Source: Axinella damicornis
Lineage: Eukaryota > Porifera > Demospongiae > Axinellida > Axinellidae
Reading direction: 5' to 3'
DNA: 64,000 nucleotides
NCBI GenBank assembly: GCA_963931865.1
Contig: OZ007516.1
Coordinates: 2,598,744 to 2,662,743, forward strand
Part shown: positions 55,035 through 64,000 of the stretch, piece by piece
Numbering within the stretch: the stretch's first letter is position 1
Layout of the letters: each line of letters begins with the position of its first letter
The notes under the pieces: generated by a model
The model's input: only the letters and a program-made list of their open reading frames with translations
What the model was told of the DNA's origin: nothing
Databases searched by the model: none
Program-made: the position numbers and the translations under genes

Positions 55035-55040
55035 AATAAA
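55035..55040 (+). promoter_or_regulatory. Polyadenylation signal AATAAA
   Basis: A canonical hexamer about 105 bp downstream of the lectin-like gene stop, on the same strand. A second TATTAATAAAC occurs about 40 bp later. Confidence 0.55.
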
Positions 55041-55843
55041 CAATACATATTCAAGGCAGCATATAACATGCTGCAATATTAATAAACTTCAGCAACTGCT
55101 GTGTATAATACAATGTTGTAGTACTATGTGCAAATGATACAGTCTTATTATTAGTACCTATTGTCCTCTGAGGATAACTTATTCATAGCGGAGCAAGGAA
55201 ATGAGTGTATGGCTCCACCAAATTTCTAGCTGAACAATAACCTGCATGGAGAATGAAAATACACTGGTGGAAATACACTGGTGGAAATAACACTACAAAA
55301 TTCATATAATCTCATACCTCAATATCACCTCATTATTAGAGTCATTCCATACTTTGGACCATATCAACTCTGTTTGGGGTCCTCAATGACCTCATTCCTA
55401 GCCTTTGACATATTACTTTTGGTCAAAGTCTATTATTGCACATTGCAGATGTTGCTCTGGTGAGCTGGGAAGCAGCCAGGCCAGCGGTAAGAACTAGATG
55501 TATCAACCTAAAAGACTGTTGGGGGTGTATCACTTTGTCCCTATGAATTGTCCTGATGAATGGAACACTTGCAGCCCCACCTTTCACAGCAGTATATTGT
55601 GCAAACTCAAGTGGATGTCTTACATAGTAGCCTAATTCCCAGGCTCCGTTTGGCTGTTTTATTTCACACAGATCTGGCAAGATGTACGATTGGGCCTCAT
55701 CAGTGCAACTTAGTGCCCAGTGCTAACCAGAAGCTCCTAAAGTTGACCAACAGTTTAATGCACAGCAAGCAGGACATCCACATCCCTTGCTCAAAAGGAG
55801 TAATAAGGCTGTCGTATTTGACTAACAAATAATCACCTGTACC
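55041..55843. other. Tail-to-tail intergenic region
   Basis: Between the 3' end of the lectin-like gene and the stop of NAA20. A solo TAGCC-like end (TAGCCTAATTCCCAGGC, near 55630) is present. No further exons recognised. Confidence 0.5.
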
Positions 55844-56816
55844 TCAGGTCACTTCTAAAGGAAACTCGGGATCAGTACAGGGCTTCTCTGATAGTTTATC
55901 TTTATCTCGGCTCAGTGCTCGCCGCATGTCATGTGCGTCTTCATCCGGTGGCCCAGTATAATAGTTTGGAATCGTCCGATAGACCACATAGCCGAGGTTG
56001 CTGTACATCGTCACGGCAACAGTGTTACTGACACGCACAAAGAGATCGACAAAGTAGCACTTCTTCTGCTCAGAGACTTGCTCCAGAAAGTTCATGAGGG
56101 TAGCTGCCAGTCCGAGCCTACGGTACTCATCTGCGACCGAGATGGCCGTCACGTGGCCGTGCCAGTCGAGAGGGTTGTTTTGTCTGATCTCAGACTTGCC
56201 CATGATGTAGCCCATGATCTTGCCAGTTGGGGACTCCGCCACCTGGAAGTACTCCGGCCACCTAAGGAAGAAAGTTACACACTGAGATAGGTAGATTAAT
56301 TTCTTCCTATGTCACAACTTAGACATATGATTCAGGGGTCAAAGGTTAACCAGACATATGATTCAGGGGTCAAAGGTTAGTCATGTTCCCACCAGTGCAA
56401 CACTTGTAGCGAAAATGGGGGTTAGCCGCATTTCCAGGAGTGCAACAACTTGTAGCAAATATGGGGGGTGGGCGTATTATCAGGAGATTACGGTAATTGT
56501 TATCCAGTTCTGTAATTATGTGATTGGTGCTGCCAGCATTCCGGTGGAGGAACCAAACCAACCGTACAGACCATACATGATCATATGTGCAGTCCTCCAC
56601 CTACTGGCAGCCATTAACTATGGTATGTCAATCTCTCTCTCTCACTCTCTCTCTCTGCATGCAGAGAAGTGGTGACGTGAGTGGCAAATTATTTGCGGCT
56701 TGCCTGGAGAGGTACATGAGGTAGAAGCCAAGGTTGTAGGTCTCAGTGAGAGGGTCCAGATTGACACTGTTGTACTTAAACAAGTCGTCACAGCAGAACG
56801 GCCTCAGAGTTGTCAT
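55844..56816 (-). CDS. NAA20: N-alpha-acetyltransferase 20, NatB catalytic subunit (2 exons)
   Basis: Exons 56816-56704 and 56261-55844 join in phase to give 176 residues, near the length of animal NAA20. It starts MTTLRPFCCDDLFKYN with NLDPLTETY, then WPEYFQVAESPTGKIMGYIMGK. The GNAT core follows: GHVTAISVADEYRRLGLAATLM, where RRLGLA is the acetyl-CoA loop, then YFVDLFVRVSN and MYSNLGYVVYRT. Its role is acetylation of N-terminal Met followed by acidic or Asn/Gln residues at the ribosome, together with NAA25. The C-terminal DEDAHDMRRALSRD is also typical. The intron has a GC donor (CTCCAG|GCAAGC) and a normal AG acceptor, and contains a CT repeat. It is head-to-head with the LRRFIP-like gene. 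Confidence 0.95.
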
Positions 56817-57525
56817 GTTGGCTGTTGGGTCTTCTCCTCTTCCAATTGCTAGGAAGTAAAATCAGACTTGCAGGAAGTCTAAATAGACGATTTACGGTAT
56901 GTGGCAATATAATTAATGCTGGTACTACGGCGCACGTGAGCGAAGTAAAATGGTGGAGATCTTGCCGGAAAAAGGAAGGAATAGTTCACCCTTAGCTGGA
57001 GCTCAGCAGGAAAAGAATTGCGATTTGAATAGGCTGTGAGAGGTTCAGAGATCCCCCCAAAATAGAGGCCGTGGTTTACAGAGTGTCTGTGCTGAGTGTG
57101 TTGTTGCTATTAGTGATATGCTGTGAGTGGTAATTATTTGGTATCCTGTTCGATCTCGAGCTTCACATAGGAGTGAAGTGCGTTGTGTTGGGTTTGAATA
57201 TCTTGTGTGGTACGACATACTCACCATAAACTTATTTGTGCAGAACTTGGAGTGAACAGCGTACAATAACAGGCGACTGCGGACTAGACAAAGTACATCA
57301 TTTCCTTCCTACTACTGGTCAGTCTGACCACTTGGCAACATACTTGTTTGAAGACAATACTCTGTGAATTGTGTGTGTGTGGACTGTTTACAGTAGTACT
57401 GTTGGACGATTGAACTGATGAATTGAACACCCTTTTGGAGAGCAGATCGATCAGTGTTCGAGTAAATTACTCTTGACAACCAACCACAGTCGGAACTCAT
57501 ACTTTTAATTCTGGGGCTTTGAATC
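56817..57525. promoter_or_regulatory. Head-to-head intergenic region NAA20 / LRRFIP-like
   Basis: The start codons of the two divergent genes are 709 bp apart. No exon or transposon end is evident. It probably contains both promoters and the 5' leader of the LRRFIP-like gene. No TATA box stands out. Confidence 0.4.
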
Positions 57526-60500
57526 ATGAGCTCTCCACCAAGACGGACTTTATCTGGGAGCCAGTCCCCTCGTGATCGCCGCGCGCCCTCACTCAGTGGC
57601 ACGTTGTCCCGCAGTCGAAGCAGCCAAGTTGGGTTGAGGAAGACAAGCCTTGGTGTGGATGAGGGGAGTGCTCTGAGTGACTTACATAGGAAGGTGGGGA
57701 TGTGTTTGTGTTGTGTGGTGTGACTGTGTGTGTGTGCATGTGTATGTGTGGTATATAGTTGTGTTGTGTGTGTGTGTGTGCATGTGTGAGGCTTGTACAT
57801 GTTGTACATGTATATGTGTGGCCACTGGTACATGTACATGTATGTATTTGTGTTGTGTGTGGAAGTTGCACATGTTGTGTGTGTGAATGTTCACACATGT
57901 TGTGTATGTGTGCGTTCATGTGTGTGTGTGTGTGTGCATTCATGTGTGTGTTGTGTGCGTGTGTGTGCGTGGTGCGTGTTTGTACATGTATATGTATGCA
58001 CATACAGTGTATGCATATGTTGAGGATTGGGGAGAGAGACAGAGTGTGTAATGGACCACTGGAACGGATAGTACCATTGAATCATAAACCTGCCACCAAA
58101 GAATTTGGTGGTGAGGTTAAGAATACAAAATGAGTTTCTAATTCGTGTGTGGGCTCCTGATATTATTACATACAGTGTTACATGATCAATGCACGAGCTG
58201 GTGTGCCCACTTCAGTGTGTGTAGGGCTTCCACTGGTATGCTTCATGTGTAATGTTTGTGTGAGATGTTTGGGTAAACACGGCAACACCAGGAATAGTAA
58301 TATACAAACCTACTACAGTAGTACTAGGGATGGTCATGCATCCTCTCTCCTCATCCTTCCCTGTCCACACTCCCACCTCCGCCCCTCCTTCCTCCACCCT
58401 GCCTTCCCCCTCCTCCCACCCATCCACCTCCCACCCATCCCACCACGCCCCCCTCCCACCCATCCCACCACACCTCTCCTCCCACCCATCCCACCATGCT
58501 CCTCCTCCCACCCATCCCACCATGCTCCTCCTCCCACCCATCCTACCATGCTCCTCCTCCCACCCATCCCACCATGCCCCTCCTCCCACCCATCCCACCA
58601 CGCCCCTCCTCCCACCCATTCCACCACACCCCTCCTCCCACCCATCCCACCACACCTCTCCTCCCACCCATCCCACCACACCCCTCCTCCCACCCATCCC
58701 ACCACGCTCCTCCTCCCACCCATCCCACCACACCTCTCCTCCCACCCATCCCACCACACCCCTCCTCCCACCCATCCCACCATGCTCCTCCTCCCACCCA
58801 TCCCACCACGCCCCTCCTCCCACCCATCCCACCACGCTCCTCCTCCCACCCACCCCGCTACCTCATAGGCTGACAAGCAGCTTGAGGATGAGAGGAGAAG
58901 GGAGGCAGAGGCCAAGATGTACTGGGAGGAGAAGAAGAAACAAGAGCAGGTGAGCTAACGTCCACTGCAGTGGCAATCTTACGATTGTAACTGCATTGCT
59001 GTATGCCATGTAACATTATGGCTAACCCCATTTCCAGGCTGCCAAAGCTTTGGAAGCGGGAGTGGTTGTATTGTGAATGTTGTCAAAGGTAGAAAGTGGT
59101 ACATGTAGAAGGGTAATCTATGTATTGCTCAGAACAGCACCAGAAGATAAAGAAAGAAGGTATGCATGAGCTTTTCCAACACTCACCATTCAAGCCCAGC
59201 TCTTTCTTGCAAGCTTCAGCCTACTTCCACTGTCCTGCTGTCTACTGATGCTCTCCATTGTGAGTGTATAGACCCTGAAATGAACCACCCGTTACTAGTA
59301 GACAGGACATCAGTGCCATGGCTTCCTCCATTTATCCTCCGTGTTCAATTGTCATGGGGAGGAAGATAGCTGACCGAGAGTTGATTCTTCTACCACAGTG
59401 CGTGGGCGTTCCTTTGATGTACCGCGGAGGATAAATCGGTTATCCTCCGCTATGACGTCATATAGCGGAGGATAACCGATTTATCCTCCGTGGTACATCA
59501 AAGGATCGCCACACTGTGCTGAGAATCAGAGAGTTGTAGCTGTCTAGCAGCTGGATCCAGCTACTACATGTAACTTGACTTGGAGGTTATGTCTGTGGTA
59601 GAAGCTGGATATACTACGTCGACTCGGAGGTTGTGCGGTTTATCCTCCTTGGGAAAGTTTAGCCTCGGCTTCGCCTCTGCCAAACTTTCCCGCGGAGGAT
59701 AAATCGCATAACCTCCGCGTCGACGTAGTACAGTGTAGATCCTATACTTTTCTCCTCTCTGTCTTTTCTCAGCAAAAGTTTTCCGATGAAGACAGTGATT
59801 CTGAAACTACAGTTAACGCCTACTCAAGATCAAAATACAATCTGGTAAGGCATTTCGTGTTGCATTCCCTCTTGTTTTACTCTTTAGCATTGCCAAGGGC
59901 TACCATATAATTTTGTGGTGGAAAATATGTTTCTGCTGTTGAGCATGTGTGATAGACATGTCTGTCATCATTAATATATTGACGGTGAGTCGTTAAGAGC
60001 TATGTGTACAATGATGTCATAGCTTGTAATACCACTCATGTTTAGCTTCACAGAGTCAGCTTCCATGATAACATATACAGTTATCAGGAACTGCGTTGTA
60101 TGACACATGGTTCAAGTTCCGTGGAGTAACAGACTGGTAGGATAAACTCCTTTCTCAGAATAGTGCCTCCGTCCTTTCTTTTTAATGTCACTTCTTACTA
60201 ACTATCACCTCATGGATGCTTTAATGGACTCTAAATTCTATCCACAATGGTATGCATAACTTGCCTCAATCAACGTACGTGTGCATGACGTCATGGTCAA
60301 GCTGAGCAATGGCGACCATTAGAAGCAATCCAAACTCCACCATCGAGGTGAGTCATTGGAGATGACTTTTCACTGGATTGCATCAAGGAGACCTGTGCAT
60401 ACACGAGACCTGCATGCCTGTTGTTAGAGACCTGTGCATACCTGTTAGAGAGAGGCTGGTCTGCAATGCTGAGGGGATGAGTGGCAATGGTTGAGGACGG

Positions 60501-62669
60501 CTGTAGAGATCCGGACAGCAGATGCTGCCTTAAAGCACAGGTAGCCTCGTTCCCAGGCGCTCAATTACCGAGCGCCTGGGAACGAGGCTACAGCACCAGG
60601 TTGTGTCGATAACTCTGACATAGCATGAACTAAACTTGCTTGAGCTTGTACCATGATGCCCTTCATTCGCATATTTATTGCGATCTGTGATCGGTGTGAT
60701 GTAAATATTTACGCATCCAGAGATTGGCCGGGCTGTTGGTTGGCAGTGATGCAGTCTTTGTTTTGTGGGTGAGGGTGTAATTACTGCCCATAGAGTGGAG
60801 CCTAACTGGTCACAAACAACCCAGTGACCATGTGTTTGTAAACCTGGTTGTGTAATCACATTGTGTGGGCTTAAAGAACCATAGCTAGTTCTGGTAGACA
60901 CTCACAGTACCGGCCGTCTGACGATAAATTCCAAGATTTGATTCCATAGTTTGGTTAGCCTTGTTCCCAGGTCCCCCCTTCATTGCTGCACGTGCAAAGG
61001 GGAGCCTGGGAACGAGGCTATAGTTTGCTGTTGTGAAGCTTGTATTTGGCACTTCTATCCTGCTAAACTGTAGCACTTCAGCAAGCCTTTTAGGCAGAGC
61101 AGCTCTTGGCTTTGCAAGGAGTCACAGAAGCCAATGTATCCTGTTGCCCTATCTCAGCTTCCAAGAATTGGCTCCAGCCGGCCAGTCTGCTATTGTGTAT
61201 AGCAAGGAGCGTGTGGAGCTGACTCCTGGCCAAAGGAAACATGAGACTGCAATGCTTGCAGATGGTGATATTCTAACGTGGCTGTTGTACTCTGAATGTA
61301 CAATGATTCAACGTATTGCCCATACTTGGAGATCAATAGCGTTGCAGGGCAACTGCGTACAAAACTACTTTTAGCTTGCAAGGATGGCCGAAGAGATTGA
61401 GTGACGGTAGTCTGATGACCCTTGAGTTTCCACCAAACAATCCAGGTTCATTGGTTAGAGCAATACAGCGGACAAGGATGTTAGAATGTGGTCTCGTATG
61501 AGAGCTCATTATTTATGAGTGCTAACATGCACGATTACACTGCTCAGTGAAGGTTTTGATGGCAGCAGAAGGCATCTACTTACGCATGCGTGAACCTCAC
61601 CTTGTCGTACATGTATCTTCTCCAAGCTCCCACTTTTCAAAGCTAGATGCTAGCGCAGCCATTCAGCTGCCATCATTTGGCACACCCCATCAGAGTGTGT
61701 GCACACTGCTGCTATTCCTTACATGGTGTTAGTAAATTAGCGTATCTGATCATCGTGCTTGGATATCACCATCTATTGTATTGCTGCCCTCTGCAGCTTA
61801 ATCCTTCACCATGGACGGTTTCATCTTACCACCATGGTGTTGTCTTACTGGCATGGTATGATTGGTCACTTTCATTTGAAGTGTGTGGCATCTCCTCATT
61901 CCAGGATGATGGTACAGTTCATAACTTACATAGTTCAAGATGGAAAAGCAATCGGGTGAGTATATATGTTATGAATAACTCCTGTGTAGTGTGTAATGTC
62001 TCTGCATCTCAACCTACATGTGTAGAACCTTCAGTGTGAAGTGTAGAGGTTATTGAGCCATGGACACAAGAACGTGGACACTTTCACTGTCATGCATGTA
62101 CTCTCTTTGTCTTTAGAGACATTGTCTTCCCCCTCCCCTCCCTCCTTCCTTCCCTCCCTTCTTCCCTCCCTCCCTCCTCCCTCCCTCCCCCTCCCTCCCT
62201 CCTCCCTCCCTCCCTCCCTCCCCCCTCATTCCCTCCGTCCCTCCCTCCTCCCTCCCTCCCCCTCCCTCCCTCCTCCCTCCCTCCCCCCTCCCTCCCTCCG
62301 TCCCTCCCTCCCTCCCTCCCTCCCTCCCTCCGTCCCTCCCTCCCTCCCCCTCTCTATCGCTCCCCTTCTCTCCCTGCCTGTTCCTCCTCCAGCCCTCCTC
62401 AGCAGCGGGAGTGGCAGACAGATTTGATAGAGACAATATTGACAGTGGCGTATCCAATGGATTGGAGGCCACACGAGTATTGCAGGTGAGGGTGTGAGGA
62501 GTGGTGGAAGGTGGAGTGTGTGTGTTGTGTGTTGGATGTGAGCATGTGTGGGCGGGCCTACATGTGTGTGAGGAGATGACACTTTATGGGTAATTACAGC
62601 CAAATTCAGGTATATGAAACTACTCATTGGTAACTAATTCTTCTTCTTAACACGCACACGCACGCACAC

Positions 62670-62701
<32 letters not shown>

Positions 62702-62839
62702 GTACACACACCACTCTGGTTCACACCAGGAAAAGTACCAGGATACTGAGGGGAAGTATAAGGAATCGATGGTGGCCAATGCACAGCTCTACAATGAGAA
62801 GACTGCCCTCATCTACCAGGTGGAGGGTTTGAAGGACAG
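57526..62839 (+). CDS. LRRFIP: LRRFIP-like coiled-coil protein (5' part; continues past window)
   Basis: Supported exons: 57526-57693 (start, MSSPPRRTLSGSQSPRD), 58869-58949 (ADKQLEDERRREAEAKMYWE), 59773-59844 (QKFSDEDSDSETTVNAYSRS), 61905-61955 (DDGTVHNLHSSRWKSNR, less certain), 62393-62485 (SAAGVADRFDRDNIDSGVSN) and 62730-62839 (KYKESMVANAQLYNEKTALI). All listed junctions are phase 0 until the last, which ends phase 2. The last exon matches the signature of the leucine-rich-repeat Flightless-interacting proteins (KY..AMV.NAQLDNEK....YQVD.LKD), dimeric coiled coils linked to actin regulation and innate signalling. A 22-bp exon at 59138-59159 and an exon ending at 60350 (MATIRSNPNSTIE) are possible but do not fit the phase simply. 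Further coiled-coil exons should lie beyond 64 kb. Confidence 0.75.
57715..58010. repeat. GT-rich low-complexity tract
   Basis: Imperfect (GT)n and GTATGTGT-type repeats in the first intron of the LRRFIP-like gene. Open frames through it on both strands are artefacts. Confidence 0.9.
58400..58860. repeat. 24-bp pyrimidine minisatellite
   Basis: About eighteen units of CTCCTCCCACCCATCCCACC plus a variable 4-bp AYGC or CACC. The array runs directly into the splice acceptor of exon 2 of the LRRFIP-like gene, so it supplies its polypyrimidine tract. All six frames stay open for long distances, which explains the Pro/Ser/His-rich spurious ORFs. Confidence 0.92.
59394..59518. mobile_element. 125-bp near-perfect palindrome
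   Basis: CACAGTG...CCTTTGATGTACC...GGAGGATAAATCGG is followed by its inverse around a centre TATGACGTCATA, a perfect CRE-like palindrome. No clear target duplication. It lies between exons of the LRRFIP-like gene and shares GGAGGATAAATCG with the next palindrome. Confidence 0.75.
59612..59730. mobile_element. 119-bp near-perfect palindrome, related to previous
   Basis: TACTACGTCGACTCGGAGGTT pairs imperfectly with AACCTCCGCGTCGACGTAGTA, shown here trimmed to the arms; inner arms include GGGAAAGTTT/AAACTTTCCC around a GCC-rich loop. The inner motif GGAGGATAAATCG is shared with the palindrome 95 bp upstream. Confidence 0.7.
60542..60590. mobile_element. 49-bp palindromic TAGCC element
   Basis: TAGCCTCGTTCCCAGGCGCT pairs with AGCGCCTGGGAACGAGGCTA around a loop of about 9 bp. 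The flanks AAGCACAGG / CAGCACCAGG are similar, an eroded target duplication. In an intron of the LRRFIP-like gene. Confidence 0.82.
60956..61020. mobile_element. 65-bp palindromic TAGCC element
   Basis: TAGCCTTGTTCCCAGGTCCC and an inverted GAGCCTGGGAACGAGGCTA form the arms. Flanking TAGTTTGGT and TAGTTTGCT match at 8 of 9. In an intron of the LRRFIP-like gene. Confidence 0.85.
62127..62372. repeat. CCCT/CCCTCC low-complexity tract
   Basis: A long pyrimidine tract of CCCT and CCTCC units ending about 20 bp before an LRRFIP-like exon. Ser/Pro-rich open frames through it are spurious. Confidence 0.92.
62653..62711. repeat. CA repeat
   Basis: (CA)n with CGCA interruptions, shortly before the last exon in the window. 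Confidence 0.85.
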
Positions 62840-62847
62840 GTGTGTGT

Positions 62848-62878
<31 letters not shown>

Positions 62879-62889
62879 GGGGGGGGGGG
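62840..62889. repeat. GT repeat plus G homopolymer
   Basis: (GT)n directly follows the donor of the last LRRFIP-like exon and runs into about 27 G. The first GTs double as the splice donor GTGTGT. Length is unreliable. Confidence 0.85.
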
Positions 62890-62899
62890 TACATGTATG

Positions 62900-63190
62900 T
62901 TCTCATGCCAATTAAGCCAAAATTGGAAGAAACAGCACTGCTGTTCTGCAGGGTGACTAATGTGCCATTTCTGCCAAAAATGGAACGCACAAACCAGAAT
63001 GCTCCTTGTGAGTGACAGCACACCAAGGATACCCAGTGAAGCCAGCGATGTGCACTGGCTGCCACTTGTTGTGGAGGGCATCCTGCATGCATAGCCTCGT
63101 TCCCTACAACTCCAGTTTTGATCGTTTGCAGTATGCAACAAATACTGCAAGTGATTAAAAAAAAAAACTGGTGGTGTGCACATAGCAGAC
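62900..63190. repeat. Degenerate dispersed-repeat sequence
   Basis: The reverse complement of about 62905-62990 resembles 7140-7230 (GGCAGAAATGGCACATTAGTCACCCT-like text). A solo TAGCCTCGTTCCCTACAACTC end lies near 63093 with an inner GATCGTTTGCAGTATGC hairpin arm. It marks old nested insertions in this intron. Confidence 0.45.
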
Positions 63191-63197
63191 TACTATG

Positions 63198-64000
63198 CTA
63201 TGTATCTTGGGTTAGGAATGAGATATGATGCTGGGATTTGCACCATTGTGATCAGCATGAATAGAGCTTTCCAGTGATGTCAATTTTGCTATAGGTTGAA
63301 TTTTGACCCAAAATCATGAAAAACCATGGATTATAGCCTTTGGTCCAGTGCGATTTTTGGCAAAAATGTGACCGAAATTGAAAATCATTTTGAGGACATC
63401 ATTTGAAAGCCATCTGCATGCTGATCACAATGGTACAATCCCCAGCTTCATATCTCATTCACATACCTAGATATAATGTGACTTTCTGGATACTCCGAGT
63501 ATAAATTAGGCCAATTATTTGAGTATGTACTATACTAGGTATCTTGGGCTTGGAAGGAGATGTGAGACTGGGATTCGCACCATTGTGATCAGCATGAATG
63601 GAGCTTTCCAGTGATGTCAATTTTGCTATAGGTTGAATTTTGACCCAAAATCATGAAAAACCATGGATTATAGCCTTTGGTCCAGTGCGATTTTTGGAAA
63701 AAATGTGACCGAAATTGAAAATCATTTTGAGGACATCATTTGAAAGCCATCTGCATGCTGATCACAATGGTACAATCCCCAGCTTCATATCTCATTCACA
63801 TACCTAGATATAATGTGACTTTCTGGATACTCCGAGTATAAATTAGGCCAATTATTTGAGTATGTACTATACTAGGTATCTTGGGCTTGGAAGGAGATGT
63901 GAGACTGGGATTCGCACCATTGTGATCAGCATGAATGGAGCTTTCCAGTGATGTCAATTTTGCTATAGGTTGAATTTTGACCCAAAATCATGAAAAACCA
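63198..64000. repeat. Tandem array of a 337-bp unit built from an inverted-repeat element
   Basis: Two full units and part of a third (starts near 63198, 63534 and 63871) contain GGTATCTTGGGC, CACCATTGTGATCAGCATGA, TTGAATTTTGACCCAAAATC and the inverse CATGCTGATCACAATGGT. Between the element-like parts lies a constant spacer (TACTCCGAGTATAAATTAGG). Units 2 and 3 are almost identical and unit 1 differs more. The same sequence occurs once, as a clean inverted-repeat element, at 7462-7748. The array runs off the window. Confidence 0.88.

Noticed and set aside
57593..58133. Cys/Val- and His/Thr-rich open frames
   Set aside because: Artefacts of the GT/CA-rich tract in the first LRRFIP-like intron.
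58182..58953. Long Pro/Ser/His- and Gly/Trp-rich open frames on both strands
   Set aside because: They are translations of the 24-bp minisatellite, open in nearly all frames, lying in an intron.
59138..59159. 22-bp exon of the LRRFIP-like gene
   Set aside because: It has acceptor- and donor-like borders but breaks the phase-0 chain between the flanking exons; left out of the model.
62053..62627. Ser/Pro- and Arg/Gly/Glu-rich open frames
   Set aside because: Artefacts of the CCCT tract.

Overview
This is a window of an animal nuclear genome. Genes are split into many short exons with consensus GT-AG borders, tRNA-headed SINE and LINE retroelements are present, and small DNA-transposon relics sit in almost every intron. 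The recognisable proteins (CYP46-like P450s, an NAA20 orthologue, an LRRFIP-type coiled coil, a CARD protein, a receptor-kinase-like protein, a fibrinogen/intelectin-like lectin) suit a marine invertebrate. A sponge is my best guess, but nothing in the sequence proves it. There are no prokaryotic operons, CRISPR arrays or rRNA genes.

Layout. 1-5.8 kb: a plus-strand gene encoding a Pro/Gln-rich protein with 16-residue repeats, a coiled coil, basic NLS-like patches and a C-terminal CARD. 6.4-51.4 kb: five CYP46-like cytochrome P450 genes (cholesterol 24-hydroxylase type), called A to E here. Each was assembled by hand into 15 exons with matching phases. A (minus) and B (plus) are head-to-head with 175 bp between their start codons. 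C (plus) follows B. D and E (both minus) are tandem duplicates of about 9 kb. E carries a 1-bp exon insertion and a destroyed splice donor, so it is a probable pseudogene. Between C and D lies a LINE of about 4.5 kb on the minus strand with two intact ORFs in one frame, separated by a single TAG. 51.7-53.1 kb: a minus-strand receptor-tyrosine-kinase-like gene (DFG changed to NFG); a broken copy of its 3' end marks the D/E duplication junction. 54.0-54.9 kb: a single-exon secreted fibrinogen/intelectin-like gene. 55.8-56.8 kb: NAA20 with a GC-AG intron. 57.5 kb to beyond the window: an LRRFIP-like gene with satellite-rich introns. The window ends in a tandem array of a dispersed inverted-repeat element.

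The most unusual signal is non-coding. A family of very short near-palindromic elements with ends TAGCC...GGCTA recurs at least 15 times. Many copies are flanked by 8-9 bp direct repeats, and three are confirmed by empty sites in the sister P450 copy. The smallest is only 24 bp. At least four further inverted-repeat families sharing CCGTA termini have TA target duplications. One larger TAGTCTC-ended element has a 10-bp duplication, and another uses TTAA.

All exon models come from reading splice signals and protein similarity by eye; no alignment or expression data were available.
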